NCBI GenBank assembly: GCA_002428735.1
Contig: DIXO01000003.1
Location: forward strand, 1-64,000
Direction: 5' to 3'
DNA: 64,000 nucleotides
Source of the DNA: Syntrophaceae bacterium UBA6078
Lineage (GTDB): Bacteria; Desulfobacterota; Syntrophia; Syntrophales; UBA2210
The notes below the pieces were generated by a model, which did not search any database, was not told the DNA's origin, and was given only the letters and a program-made list of their open reading frames with translations. Every line of letters begins with the position of its first letter. Position 1 is the first letter of the stretch. The position numbers and the translations under genes are program-made. Shown piece after piece: positions 17,579 to 25,476 of the stretch.

Positions 17579-18940
17579 CTAGGGTTTCGGAAACTGTTCG
17601 AGCGTTTTCTTCGCCTGTTCGATATCTTCTTCAGGGAACTGGTAATTATTCAGCTTCCCGGAGAGATAAGCATCATACGACGCAAGATCGACCAGACCGT
17701 GGCCGCTCCAGTTAAAGAGGATGACTTTTTCTTTCCCCTCCTCCTTCGCCCGTTTCGCCTCCTGGACCACAGCCGCGATGGCGTGGCATGTCTCGGGAGC
17801 CGGGATGAAGGCTTCGGACCGGGCCCACTGTATCCCTGCCTCAAATGTTTCAAGCTGAGGATAGGCCCTGGCCTCCATGATGCCCTCTTTTACCAGATGG
17901 CTGATAATAGGGGCCATCCCGTGATATCTGAGCCCTCCGGCATGGATCGGGGCCGGCACGTAATCATGGCCGAGGGAATACATGGGAAGAAGAGGAGTGG
18001 TCATCGCCAGGTCTCCGAAGTCATACCCAAAAGGGGCTCTCGTGAGGGTCGGGCAGGAGGCGGGTTCCGCCGCAATGATCGCTATCTCTTTGCCGTGTAT
18101 CTTGTCACGGGTGAAGGGGAGGGCCAGCCCGGCAAAATTGCTCCCGCCGCCGGCGCAACCGATTATCACATCCGGATACTCGCCGATCATGTCGAGTTGC
18201 TTCTGAGCCTCCAGACCAATAATCGTCTGGTGAAGCATGACATGGTTCAGAACGCTCCCCAGTGAATAGCGGGAATCTTCCTTGCCGACTATCTCCTCGA
18301 TCGCTTCGCTGATGGCAATACCCAGACTCCCGGGAGAATCGGGGTTCTGGGCAAGGACTTTCCTTCCCGTCTCGGTCAATTCACTCGGACTGGCGAAGCA
18401 TTTTGCCCCCCATGTCTGCATCATCAGCCGGCGGTAAGGTTTCTGGTCATAGCTGACCCGGACCATGAAGACCCGGCACTCGAGGCCGAACATATTGCAG
18501 GCCATGCTGAGCGCGCTCCCCCACTGTCCGGCACCGGTTTCAGTGGAAAGCTTTTTAATGCCGAAGACCTTGTTGTAATAGGCCTGAGCGACGGCGGTGT
18601 TCGGCTTATGAGAACCCGCAGGGCTCACACCCTCGTGTTTGTAGTATATCTTTACCGGGGCGTCGAGCAGCTTCTCCAGATTATAGGCTCGGTAGAGAGG
18701 GCTCGGGCGCCAGAGCATGTATTTCTCCAGCACCGGTTCGGGAATATCGATCCACCGTTCAGTGCTCATCTCCTGCTCGATCAGATTCATGGGAAAAATC
18801 TGCGCCATATCTTCGGGTTTGAGCGGCTGACCTGTCCCCGGATGAAGAGGCGGGCTCATCGGGGTCGGCATATCAGCCATAATATTGTACCACTGCCGCG
18901 GAATTTCATCCTCGTTCAAGAATACTTTTACCTGCTTCAT
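17579..18940 (-). CDS. trpB2: tryptophan synthase beta chain-like TrpB2
   Basis: A PLP enzyme of 453 residues in the TrpB2 group, longer than classical TrpB (~400) because of an N-terminal extension. PLP Lys lies in GSHKPNTA near residue 112. TETGAGQWGSALS replaces the classic TrpB Glu region, and the phosphate-binding loop is GCAGGGSNF. TrpB2 condenses indole with serine (or phosphoserine in some relatives) without a TrpA partner, and no trpA is here. The ATG at 18940 has AGGAGGAG upstream; the frame extends back to 19015 but only through terminator sequence. A trp-type attenuator at 18974-19134 precedes it, which strongly supports a role in tryptophan supply. Confidence 0.9.
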   Translation of the reverse strand: MKQVKVFLNEDEIPRQWYNIMADMPTPMSPPLHPGTGQPLKPEDMAQIFPMNLIEQEMSTERWIDIPEPVLEKYMLWRPSPLYRAYNLEKLLDAPVKIYYKHEGVSPAGSHKPNTAVAQAYYNKVFGIKKLSTETGAGQWGSALSMACNMFGLECRVFMVRVSYDQKPYRRLMMQTWGAKCFASPSELTETGRKVLAQNPDSPGSLGIAISEAIEEIVGKEDSRYSLGSVLNHVMLHQTIIGLEAQKQLDMIGEYPDVIIGCAGGGSNFAGLALPFTRDKIHGKEIAIIAAEPASCPTLTRAPFGYDFGDLAMTTPLLPMYSLGHDYVPAPIHAGGLRYHGMAPIISHLVKEGIMEARAYPQLETFEAGIQWARSEAFIPAPETCHAIAAVVQEAKRAKEEGKEKVILFNWSGHGLVDLASYDAYLSGKLNNYQFPEEDIEQAKKTLEQFPKP

Positions 18941-18973
18941 ATGATCACTCCTCCTGTTCACAATTGGTCTTCC

Positions 18974-19007
18974 AAAAAAACACGCCATGAGAAGACCCCA
19001 TGGCGTG
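18974..19007 (-). terminator. second terminator in the trpB2 leader
   Basis: Nine-bp perfect stem CACGCCATG / CATGGCGTG with a 9-base loop, followed on the minus strand by seven T. It lies 34 bases before the trpB2 ATG and downstream of the attenuator. Confidence 0.75.
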
Positions 19008-19017
19008 GAAAACAAAC

Positions 19018-19047
19018 AAAAAAGCCGTGGAATCTTTCGCCCACGGC
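19018..19047 (-). terminator. trp attenuator terminator (3:4 stem)
   Basis: On the minus strand GCCGTGG (19047-19041) pairs with CCACGGC (19030-19024) over a 10-base loop, followed by six T. The 3' part of the left arm can instead pair with GTCCACG at 19075-19069, which lies in the last leader-peptide codons. That gives a 7-bp antiterminator with one G-U pair. Confidence 0.78.
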
Positions 19048-19065
19048 CGGTAGACGTTTCGGCAG

Positions 19066-19134
19066 CTACGTGGACAGGTCTCTATGAACCCGCCACCACC
19101 AGCACATGTTTTCCATTACTTTCGCGTGTACCAT
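19066..19134 (-). CDS. trpL: trp leader peptide with three consecutive Trp codons
   Basis: A 22-codon open frame on the minus strand from ATG (19134) to TAG (19066). Codons 12-14 (19101-19093) are TGG TGG TGG, giving the peptide core CWWWR. An AGGGA ribosome site lies about nine bases before the ATG; an in-frame ATG at 19116 is an alternative start. A ribosome stalled at the Trp codons would leave 19075-19069 free to form the antiterminator. A ribosome reaching the stop would cover it and let the terminator at 19018-19047 form. This is the layout of classic trp attenuation, here ahead of a lone trpB2. Confidence 0.8.
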   Translation of the reverse strand: MVHAKVMENMCWWWRVHRDLST

Positions 19135-19161
19135 CAGGATATTCCCTGCCGTAAAGTTTCG

Positions 19162-19193
19162 ATTATAAAAACACAACTCAAATCGATTGTCAA
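19162..19193 (-). promoter_or_regulatory. promoter of trpL-trpB2
   Basis: Minus strand: perfect TTGACA (19188-19193) and perfect TATAAT (19162-19167), but with a 20-bp spacer. TTTTAT, three bases earlier, gives a 17-bp spacing. The transcript would start about 20 bases before the leader ATG. Confidence 0.55.
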
Positions 19194-19335
19194 GCTGAAC
19201 AATGAGAGCTCCAGAGACACCCACCCTGGCCGGGTTTATTACATTGCCGTCATGGAGGCGATCTATGAGACTGTAATCAGAACCTGGATCACAGGTTCGG
19301 TAATTGTTTCAAATGTATTCTCGTGGCTTTTCACT

Positions 19336-20673
19336 TCATCTGTGATCGAGCCAGATTTTCATATCCCTGGCCTGGTGTATGAGTTCGTCGCGGAACATGG
19401 GGTGAGCAATGCCTATGAGCGCCTCCGCTCGCTCCCACGTCGACTTTCCTTTGAGTTGCACAATGCCGAATTCCGTGGCGATGTATTGAACGCATGAACG
19501 GGGTACGGTTACGATAGACCCCGGCTGGAGAGAGGGAACGATACGCGAATGAACCATTCCATCCTTGCCCGTGTAGGTGGAGCTTAAGCCGATAATGCCT
19601 TTTCCTCCTCGGGAATTGAAGGCGCCGAAGATGAAGTCAAACTGCCCGCCTGTCCCGGAAATCTGTGTGGTCCCAACCGATTCGGAGCAAACCTGGCTGA
19701 ACAGATCCACTTCGATGGCGTTATTGATGGCCACGACCTTGTCGTTTGCGGCAATTATCCGGGGATCGTTGGTATAGTTCACCGGATAAGAGGCGCAGGC
19801 AGGGTTGTTGTGCAGGAAGTCATAGAGTTTCCTTGTCCCCATGGCAAAGGTGTAGACCATCTTGAAACGGTCTGTCGTCTTCTGGTTTCCCGTAATCTTT
19901 CCCACATCGTAAAGATCAACCATTGAATCCACGAGCATTTCCGTATGAATGCCCAGGTCTTGCAGGTCGCTGTCAGCGATCATGGTGCCGATGACGTTAG
20001 GCAGACCGCCGATACCGAGTTGGAGGCATGCGCCATCTTCGATTTCTTTCATAATGTTCTGCGCGATTTTGGCATCCGTTTCTGAAGGTTGAGAGGGGGG
20101 AAGCTCCATAATCGGTTGATTGTGACCTTCGATGATATAGTCGACCCGCGATACATGGACTGATTCCTGATTTCCTCCAAGGCAGTGGGGCATGTTTTCG
20201 TTGATCTCTACGATAACGGTCTTGGCTTTCGTAATGGCAGCGGAGGTCAGGGAGTTGGACATGCCATAATTGAAATACCCCTGTCCGTCCATGGGCCTGG
20301 CACTGACAACGACATAATCATAGTTTTTGTATTTCCTGATGACCCGGGGGCCCTGGTGATATGTAAAGGGAACGTAACTGCACAGGCCCTGCTGGTAGAG
20401 TTTTCTGCTTACACCGGAAAAATGCCAATCATTATAAATAAAGTGCTGCCGTTTCGGATCGGCCTCAATGAAGCGAGGAATTTTTGTAAGGCAAACCCCT
20501 TCAATTTTGACATTTATCAGTTCTTCCGCTCGATCGGCAAGGGCTTCATCGAATGCTTCGGGTCTCAGGACAAATTCGGAAAAGAAGATCTCGTCGCCGG
20601 GCTTGATCATCCGCGCCACTTCTTCAGCCGTTCTCAGCTTCTCCAGGTATTTTGCTCGGTTCAAACGCTCCAT
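19336..20673 (-). CDS. acetyl-CoA hydrolase/CoA-transferase (4-hydroxybutyrate / butyrate:acetate CoA-transferase type)
   Basis: A 445-residue member of the acetyl-CoA hydrolase/transferase family. The catalytic Glu lies in CSESVGTTQISGTGGQFDF near residue 330. A Gly-rich oxyanion loop LGIGGLPNVIG lies near 230. The C-terminal GSIVTVPRSCVQYIATEFG and WERAEALIGIAHPMFRDEL are typical of butyryl-CoA:acetate and 4-hydroxybutyrate CoA-transferases. Such enzymes interconvert short acyl-CoAs at no ATP cost, fitting a fermenting or syntrophic lifestyle. AAAGGAG precedes the ATG. It is a single gene between trpL and glnN. Confidence 0.85.
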   Translation of the reverse strand: MERLNRAKYLEKLRTAEEVARMIKPGDEIFFSEFVLRPEAFDEALADRAEELINVKIEGVCLTKIPRFIEADPKRQHFIYNDWHFSGVSRKLYQQGLCSYVPFTYHQGPRVIRKYKNYDYVVVSARPMDGQGYFNYGMSNSLTSAAITKAKTVIVEINENMPHCLGGNQESVHVSRVDYIIEGHNQPIMELPPSQPSETDAKIAQNIMKEIEDGACLQLGIGGLPNVIGTMIADSDLQDLGIHTEMLVDSMVDLYDVGKITGNQKTTDRFKMVYTFAMGTRKLYDFLHNNPACASYPVNYTNDPRIIAANDKVVAINNAIEVDLFSQVCSESVGTTQISGTGGQFDFIFGAFNSRGGKGIIGLSSTYTGKDGMVHSRIVPSLQPGSIVTVPRSCVQYIATEFGIVQLKGKSTWERAEALIGIAHPMFRDELIHQARDMKIWLDHR

Positions 20674-20896
20674 CGATAAGACTCCTTTTGATTAACTCAT
20701 TTCGAGAAATAGGACTTTGAATTGGCAGACAGCAAGAGCACGTTGCCGCTCTTCAAAAGTATATGGAACGCCCGCAAGGTTCCCAAAAGGCGATTCCACT
20801 AACCTTATTACGGAATTTTGTCAAGGAAGAATCCGGTGCAAGTATCGACAAGGGTTTTATCGTCCCCTGCCATGGCGAACCCGAAGCCCTGCACAA

Positions 20897-20935
20897 AACA
20901 AAAAGGGGGCCGGTTTTTCAGAACCGGCCCCCTTG
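20897..20935 (-). terminator. terminator of glnN
   Basis: Very strong stem on the minus strand: AAGGGGGCCGGTT / AACCGGCCCCCTT around a short loop, followed by TTTTGTTTTG. It lies 23 bases past the glnN stop. Confidence 0.8.
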
Positions 20936-20957
20936 GCTGAATGCAAGGTGCATACAG

Positions 20958-23054
20958 CTAAAGCTTGAAGAGCAGATCGGTGTAGGTTGGGACAGGCCAT
21001 AGATCCGCGGGTACCAGCAGCTCCAGTTCGTCGATATCCACACGCAGGGCCTGGATGGCCGAGAAGACCTTGTCCCGGTAGGCCACGGCCTGCTTGACGG
21101 TATCGGATATCTTCCGCGCCCGTGCTACCGCACCTTCGAGCTTTGCCCGGTTCTTGTAGACGGACGCGAGGGAGGCGCTTACCTTGTTCAGGAGATCTTC
21201 CTGGACCGGGGCGGAAAGGGACGCGTCCTTCAGCCTCGCAACAGAATTGCCCAGGAAGGTCGCATACTCAATCCCCGCGGGAATAAACTGCCTCGTGGCC
21301 ATGTCGATCGCCGTCATCGCCTCGATATTGATCTGCTTGGCGTAGATCTCGACATAGGTCTCGTAACGCGAGTGCAGTTCCTTGGGCGAAAGCACGGCAT
21401 ACTTCTCGAAGAGCTTCAGAGCCTTCGGCGTCACGAAGGCCCTCAGGCCATCCACGCAGTTGCCGGTGTTGGCGAGACCTCGCTTTTCAGCCTCCTTCAC
21501 CCATGAATCTGAGTAGTTGTTTCCGTTGAAGATGATCCTCTTGTGCTCCTTGTAGATATCCCGGATGATCGCGCTGACTTCGGCATTCTTATCTTTGGCC
21601 TTTTCCAGGCGGGTGGCGATCTCGTCGAAGGCCTCGGCGGCGATGGTGTTCAGCGCGACATTCACCCCGGCGATCGACTGGGCCGAGCCGACCATGCGGA
21701 ACTCGAATTTGTTGCCGGTAAAGGCGAAGGGGGACGTCCGGTTGCGATCGGTGTTGTCTCTGGGGATCGCGGGGAGCGTTTCGACACCTACATGCAGGAC
21801 CTGCGGATCCTTTGTGGAGAGCTTTTCGCCCTTCGAGATCTTCTCCAGGATCTCCGTGAGCTCGTCCCCCATGAAGATGGAGACGATGGCCGGGGGAGCT
21901 TCATTGGCGCCCAGGCGGTGATCGTTCCCGGCAGTGGCGCAGGTGGCCCGCAGGATGTCGGCGTGGGTATCGACCGCCTTGACCATGGCGCTGAGAAAGA
22001 TGAGGAACTGAATATTGTCGCTCGCCGTAGCCCCCGGATCAAGCAGGTTAATGCCATCGCTCGTGGCGAGGGACCAGTTATTGTGCTTCCCCGAACCGTT
22101 GATGCCGGCATAGGGCTTCTCATGGAGCAGGCAGACCAGACCGTGCCGAAGCGCGACCTTCTGCATTGTTTCCATAACCAACTGATTGTGATCGGTTGCG
22201 ATGTTCGTGGTGGCGAAGATGGGGGCCATCTCGTACTGCGCGGGGGCGACTTCGTTGTGTTGAGTTTTGGAAGTGATTCCCATTTTCCAGAGTTCTATAT
22301 TCAGGTCATGCATATATGAGGAAACCCGGTCCTTAATGGCCCCGAAGTATTGATCTTCCAACTCCTGTCCTTTGGGTGCGGGAGCACCGAAAAGCGTCCG
22401 GCCGGTCAGCATCAGGTCAAGACGCTCAAGATAGAACTCCTTGTCTACCAGAAAATACTCCTGCTCCGGGCCGACGGTGGAAACAACACGGGTGGCAGTG
22501 GTGTTACCCAGCGCTCGAAGGACCCGCAGCGCCTGCTTCGAGACAGCCGCCATGGACCGAAGCAGAGGGGTTTTCTTGTCCAGTGCCTCTCCATAATATG
22601 AATAAAAGGCCGTCGGAATTGTCAAGGTAACGGTGCCACTCTCGTCGGTTTTCAGGAAGGCGGGAGAGGTACAGTCCCATGCCGTATACCCCCGGGCCTC
22701 GAAGGTGGCACGCAGTCCGCCGCTCGGAAAGGATGAAGCGTCCGGCTCGCCCTGTATCAGCTGTTTGCCGGAAAATTCCGTGATGCAGCATCCATCGGCT
22801 GTCGCAGAGATGAAGGAATCGTGCTTCTCGGCGGTAAACCCGGTCAGGGGCTGAAACCAGTGTGTGTAATGCGTCGCCCCTTTTTCAATGGCCCAATCCT
22901 TCATGGCATTGGCGACTATATCGGCGATTTCATGCCTCAGCGGGGTTCCGTTCTCGATAGTTTCCTTCAGGGCCTTGTAAATGTCCTTGGGGAGGCGTTG
23001 TTTCATTACCTTGGCATTAAATACATTCGAAGCAAAAATCTCCGTCACATTCAT
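20958..23054 (-). CDS. glnN: glutamine synthetase type III
   Basis: A 698-residue GSIII, which makes glutamine from glutamate, ammonia and ATP as a large dodecamer. It has family features absent from GSI: FPSGGLRATFEARGYTAWD near residue 90, KTQHNEVAPAQYEMAP near 265, and the nucleotide region GINGSGKHNNWSLAT near 320. GNDHRLGANEAPPAI lies near 385. The ATG at 23054 follows GGAGGGG by six bases; five upstream codons are ignored. A sigma54 promoter (23127-23143) and a TACA-N4-TGTA palindrome (23239-23250) lie upstream, so it probably responds to nitrogen limitation together with the type I glnA at 29045. A strong terminator follows. Confidence 0.93.
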   Translation of the reverse strand: MNVTEIFASNVFNAKVMKQRLPKDIYKALKETIENGTPLRHEIADIVANAMKDWAIEKGATHYTHWFQPLTGFTAEKHDSFISATADGCCITEFSGKQLIQGEPDASSFPSGGLRATFEARGYTAWDCTSPAFLKTDESGTVTLTIPTAFYSYYGEALDKKTPLLRSMAAVSKQALRVLRALGNTTATRVVSTVGPEQEYFLVDKEFYLERLDLMLTGRTLFGAPAPKGQELEDQYFGAIKDRVSSYMHDLNIELWKMGITSKTQHNEVAPAQYEMAPIFATTNIATDHNQLVMETMQKVALRHGLVCLLHEKPYAGINGSGKHNNWSLATSDGINLLDPGATASDNIQFLIFLSAMVKAVDTHADILRATCATAGNDHRLGANEAPPAIVSIFMGDELTEILEKISKGEKLSTKDPQVLHVGVETLPAIPRDNTDRNRTSPFAFTGNKFEFRMVGSAQSIAGVNVALNTIAAEAFDEIATRLEKAKDKNAEVSAIIRDIYKEHKRIIFNGNNYSDSWVKEAEKRGLANTGNCVDGLRAFVTPKALKLFEKYAVLSPKELHSRYETYVEIYAKQINIEAMTAIDMATRQFIPAGIEYATFLGNSVARLKDASLSAPVQEDLLNKVSASLASVYKNRAKLEGAVARARKISDTVKQAVAYRDKVFSAIQALRVDIDELELLVPADLWPVPTYTDLLFKL

Positions 23055-23126
23055 TATTAACCCCTCCATCGCATATCAGATTTTCCTTGCTTGACACCAT
23101 ACTGTTCTTTTCTTCAACCGCGGAAG

Positions 23127-23143
23127 AGCAAGACCTGTACCAA
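23127..23143 (-). promoter_or_regulatory. sigma54 promoter of glnN
   Basis: Minus strand TTGGTACAGGTCTTGCT fits the -24/-12 consensus YTGGCACGRNNNTTGCW with two mismatches; the invariant GG and GC are present at the correct spacing. The leader is about 60 bases. Confidence 0.75.
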
Positions 23144-23235
23144 AGTGTTATTCATAGATGTATAGCATAGTTACACACGCGGCCGCCCTGCGGATCCGTT
23201 CTTTAAAGAACAAATCTGTCAGTGCAAAGGTTGTT

Positions 23236-23250
23236 TTCTACAAATATGTA
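23236..23250. promoter_or_regulatory. upstream activator palindrome of glnN
   Basis: TTCTACAAATATGTA, identical over 15 bases to 28861-28875 upstream of glnA. Its palindromic core TACA-AATA-TGTA is centred 104 bp upstream of the -24 GG. A weaker copy, AACAAATCTGTC (23209-23220), lies exactly 30 bp closer to the promoter, about three helical turns away. Confidence 0.7.
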
Positions 23251-23298
23251 CCAATCCGTTTCCCGTCTGACCCAAGTAGTCTTCAAGCAACATACCGT

Positions 23299-24069
23299 TC
23301 AGAGTGATTTCATGACTTTTCCGACCGGCGCGAGGTAGATCACGAATTCATCGGTCCCGTCGACTCCCACAAGCCGGTCCATCTCTTCCTGCTCATAAGC
23401 CGCCATAGCGCAAGTCCCCGCCCCGATCGCCTCGCAGGCAAGATAGAGATTCTGGCAGACATGCCCCGCATCAAGCGCTATGACCTTGTGGGCCGCTCCT
23501 CCGTAGCGCCACTCCATACGGTACGGAACGGCAGTCCAGATAAACGTGACCGCTGCCTTTCCAGGAGAGCCCTGACCGAATGCCGCCTTAACGATCCGCT
23601 CTGCCAGGCGGTCATCTGGACCTTCAGAAAGCAGCTGGTGCTCCAGGGGAAGATACCGGTACAGACCCCGGTCGATCCCCGCAATATTCAAAACACAGAG
23701 GTATGTCTCGAGGGCGTGGCGGCACCCCGCCGAAGGAACGGTGCGAAAGGCGTGTCCTTCGTCTATCCGCTGGTGGATCCCCTGCGTCGCCCAGAGGAGA
23801 AACGAAAGCTCCTCGACGGTGAGGGATTCATTCCGATAGGTCCTCCGGCTCCGGCGGCTTCGGATCGCCTGAGCCAAATCGATACGGGGAATGAACTTCC
23901 ACCCGCTACCGGGCGAGATGAGATTTATCCGTTCTGTCCCTTCCGCAAACGGTTTCTCCAAGGGAGGAGGATCGATCCCGCGGCTCTGATCGGTAAGGGA
24001 GAAATCAACGGCCTTGCGGATTGTATCTTTCAAAAAAAAGCGGCTCTGTTCAATAAGCGATTGTGTCGT
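23299..24069 (-). CDS. SagB/nitroreductase-family flavoprotein
   Basis: A nitroreductase-fold FMN enzyme of the SagB/ThcOx dehydrogenase group. Markers are DQSRGIDPPPLE, AIRSRRSRRTYRNESLTVEELSFLLWATQG-type N-terminal residues, TVPSAGCRHALETYL and the C-terminal AAYEQEEMDRLVGVDG. The first ATG-like codon usually chosen (TTG at 24033) has no ribosome site and cuts off residues that look homologous. Upstream, ACG at 24069 lies seven bases after the GGAGG inside the cupin stop region, so I place the start there (256 residues). This is either a non-AUG start or a start-codon mutation. It is coupled with the cupin gene. Substrate unknown. Confidence 0.65.
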   Translation of the reverse strand, partial: TTQSLIEQSRFFLKDTIRKAVDFSLTDQSRGIDPPPLEKPFAEGTERINLISPGSGWKFIPRIDLAQAIRSRRSRRTYRNESLTVEELSFLLWATQGIHQRIDEGHAFRTVPSAGCRHALETYLCVLNIAGIDRGLYRYLPLEHQLLSEGPDDRLAERIVKAAFGQGSPGKAAVTFIWTAVPYRMEWRYGGAAHKVIALDAGHVCQNLYLACEAIGAGTCAMAAYEQEEMDRLVGVDGTDEFVIYLAPVGKVMKSL

Positions 24070-24071
24070 AA

Positions 24072-24482
24072 CTACACCTCCTCTGTCCGAAGATGGTTCC
24101 TTGCCTGTTTCAGCTCCGTGTCCACGTCTTCATACACTGCCGGGGTGAAACGGGGCGTGCACACGGCCAAAAAAAGCAGGTCCTCTCCTCCCGTATTCGT
24201 GATCCGCTGCGGACAATCGGGAGGAATAAGGACAACGTCGCCGGGGACAAGATCTGCAGGCGGAAGACCCCCCACTTCCACGCGCCCGGTTCCCTTCAGG
24301 ATCAGGTATCGCTCCGCCACCTCTCGAAGGCGATGGAAATTTGTGGTAACCCCCGGCTTTACCCTCGCACGGGCAATCGAAACGGCCTCATCTTCTGCTG
24401 AATTTAACAGTTCAAGGATAAAACACCCCTCGTCCGTGTAGAATTCGGGCTCCTTCCCCGTCCGCAGAATTGTTGGCTTCAT
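24072..24482 (-). CDS. cupin-domain protein
   Basis: A 136-residue single-domain cupin. The first metal motif region is TTNFHRLREVAERYLILKGTG (His, His-equivalent and Glu ligands) and the second is VLIPPDCPQRITNTG, where the usual His may be replaced. PGDVVLIPP and the length are typical of small phosphomannose-isomerase-like cupins. GGAGGAG precedes the ATG, which overlaps the stop of the upstream short frame as ATGA. It probably forms an operon with the nitroreductase. Confidence 0.75.
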   Translation of the reverse strand: MKPTILRTGKEPEFYTDEGCFILELLNSAEDEAVSIARARVKPGVTTNFHRLREVAERYLILKGTGRVEVGGLPPADLVPGDVVLIPPDCPQRITNTGGEDLLFLAVCTPRFTPAVYEDVDTELKQARNHLRTEEV

Positions 24483-24709
24483 TGCTCCTCCGCATTATTT
24501 TTCATGTCTATACCTTCCATCCTGCCACCGGGCAAGCAGAATTGCCAGGATAAAAAGCGATAGACAAAAGGACGGATGCATGTCATCGCTGTCTCGATGA
24601 GCTCCTGCGGATTCGGTTGCATCCACTCCCCCGGTACGGCGCGATCTATGAGGCAGATCGGGATCTTTACCTTTCCATTGTTCTGGATGAATATATAAAG
24701 GTCGGTCAT
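24479..24709 (-). CDS. possible small hypothetical protein
   Basis: A 76-codon frame whose TGA overlaps the cupin ATG (ATGA), a coupling arrangement that favours a real gene. It has two cysteines in its middle and no known motif. No ribosome site is visible before its ATG and codon use is not distinctive, so it may be chance. Confidence 0.25.
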   Translation of the reverse strand: MTDLYIFIQNNGKVKIPICLIDRAVPGEWMQPNPQELIETAMTCIRPFVYRFLSWQFCLPGGRMEGIDMKNNAEEQ

Positions 24710-24884
24710 GTTGAACGTGATATATCCCCATCCATATCAATCGACCCCTGGATGCACTGTGAGAAAAACCATCACGGTCAGGGGGCGCTCCCGGCATCGG
24801 AAGCCGGAACAGTGTCTGTCCTGAATCGGCGATCGATTTGTCCCCCTGTAACCGGCCTCTTTGTCTCGGTCACGGCACATGTAA

Positions 24885-25472
24885 TCACGTCAGGAGATTG
24901 TTCAATTTCTTATATTGTTCGGCCGTTTCAGGTTCGAAATGCGGACTATACAGGAGAAAGGAGGGGTGGGGGAGCGGGAATATCGTCTGACCGTCAGAGA
25001 CGATCAGAGAGGCGTAAAGCGGTCGGAAATCCACCCGCGCCGCCGGAGGATTTGCGTGATATGCTGTTAAGATAGTCCGCGTCGCGTAGTAGCCCAGCGG
25101 GACAATAACTGAGGGTCGGATAATCTCGATCTCCCGCTTCACGAAGGGATAACAGGTTTCGATTTCAATCATTTTCGGTCTGCGGTTCTTTGGCAAGAGG
25201 CATTTGATCAGGTTTGTCATGTAGACCTGGTCTCGTGTGATTCCAGCGGCACCCAACAACCGGTCCAGAACAGGGCCGGAAGGACCGACAAACATTGTAT
25301 CGTCCACGTCTTCTCTTGCGCCTGGGGAAAGGGCAACCACCAGCAATGCGGCATCGAGGGTTCCCTCTCCGCACAGAGCATGGTTCCTGGTTGCCGCGAG
25401 ACAGCAGCGCGCGCAGGCTCGTACCTCGTCGTTGAGCCGATCCATAGCCTGCCTTTTCATCTCGAGCGCCAT
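24885..25472 (-). CDS. uracil-DNA glycosylase family 4-like
   Basis: A 195-residue uracil-DNA-glycosylase-fold protein. An N-terminal CARCC and later Cys in NLIKCLLPKNRRP and ETCYPF are placed like the four 4Fe-4S ligands of family 4 UDGs. The active-site region reads LSPGAREDVDDTMFVGPSGPVLDRLL, where family 4 usually has GEAPGxxED. The C-terminal PLPHPSFLL matches the HPS loop. The altered first motif leaves activity uncertain. The start is set at the ATG 25472; the upstream HD gene ends at 25477, so the two are coupled. Confidence 0.8.
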   Translation of the reverse strand: MALEMKRQAMDRLNDEVRACARCCLAATRNHALCGEGTLDAALLVVALSPGAREDVDDTMFVGPSGPVLDRLLGAAGITRDQVYMTNLIKCLLPKNRRPKMIEIETCYPFVKREIEIIRPSVIVPLGYYATRTILTAYHANPPAARVDFRPLYASLIVSDGQTIFPLPHPSFLLYSPHFEPETAEQYKKLNNLLT

Positions 25473-25476
25473 CACT

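Noticed and set aside
19084..19497. 137-codon plus-strand frame across the trp leader
   Set aside because: It runs antisense to the leader peptide and the CoA-transferase end, and has no family pattern.
21543..22319. 258-codon plus-strand frame opposite glnN
   Set aside because: Antisense shadow of type III glutamine synthetase.
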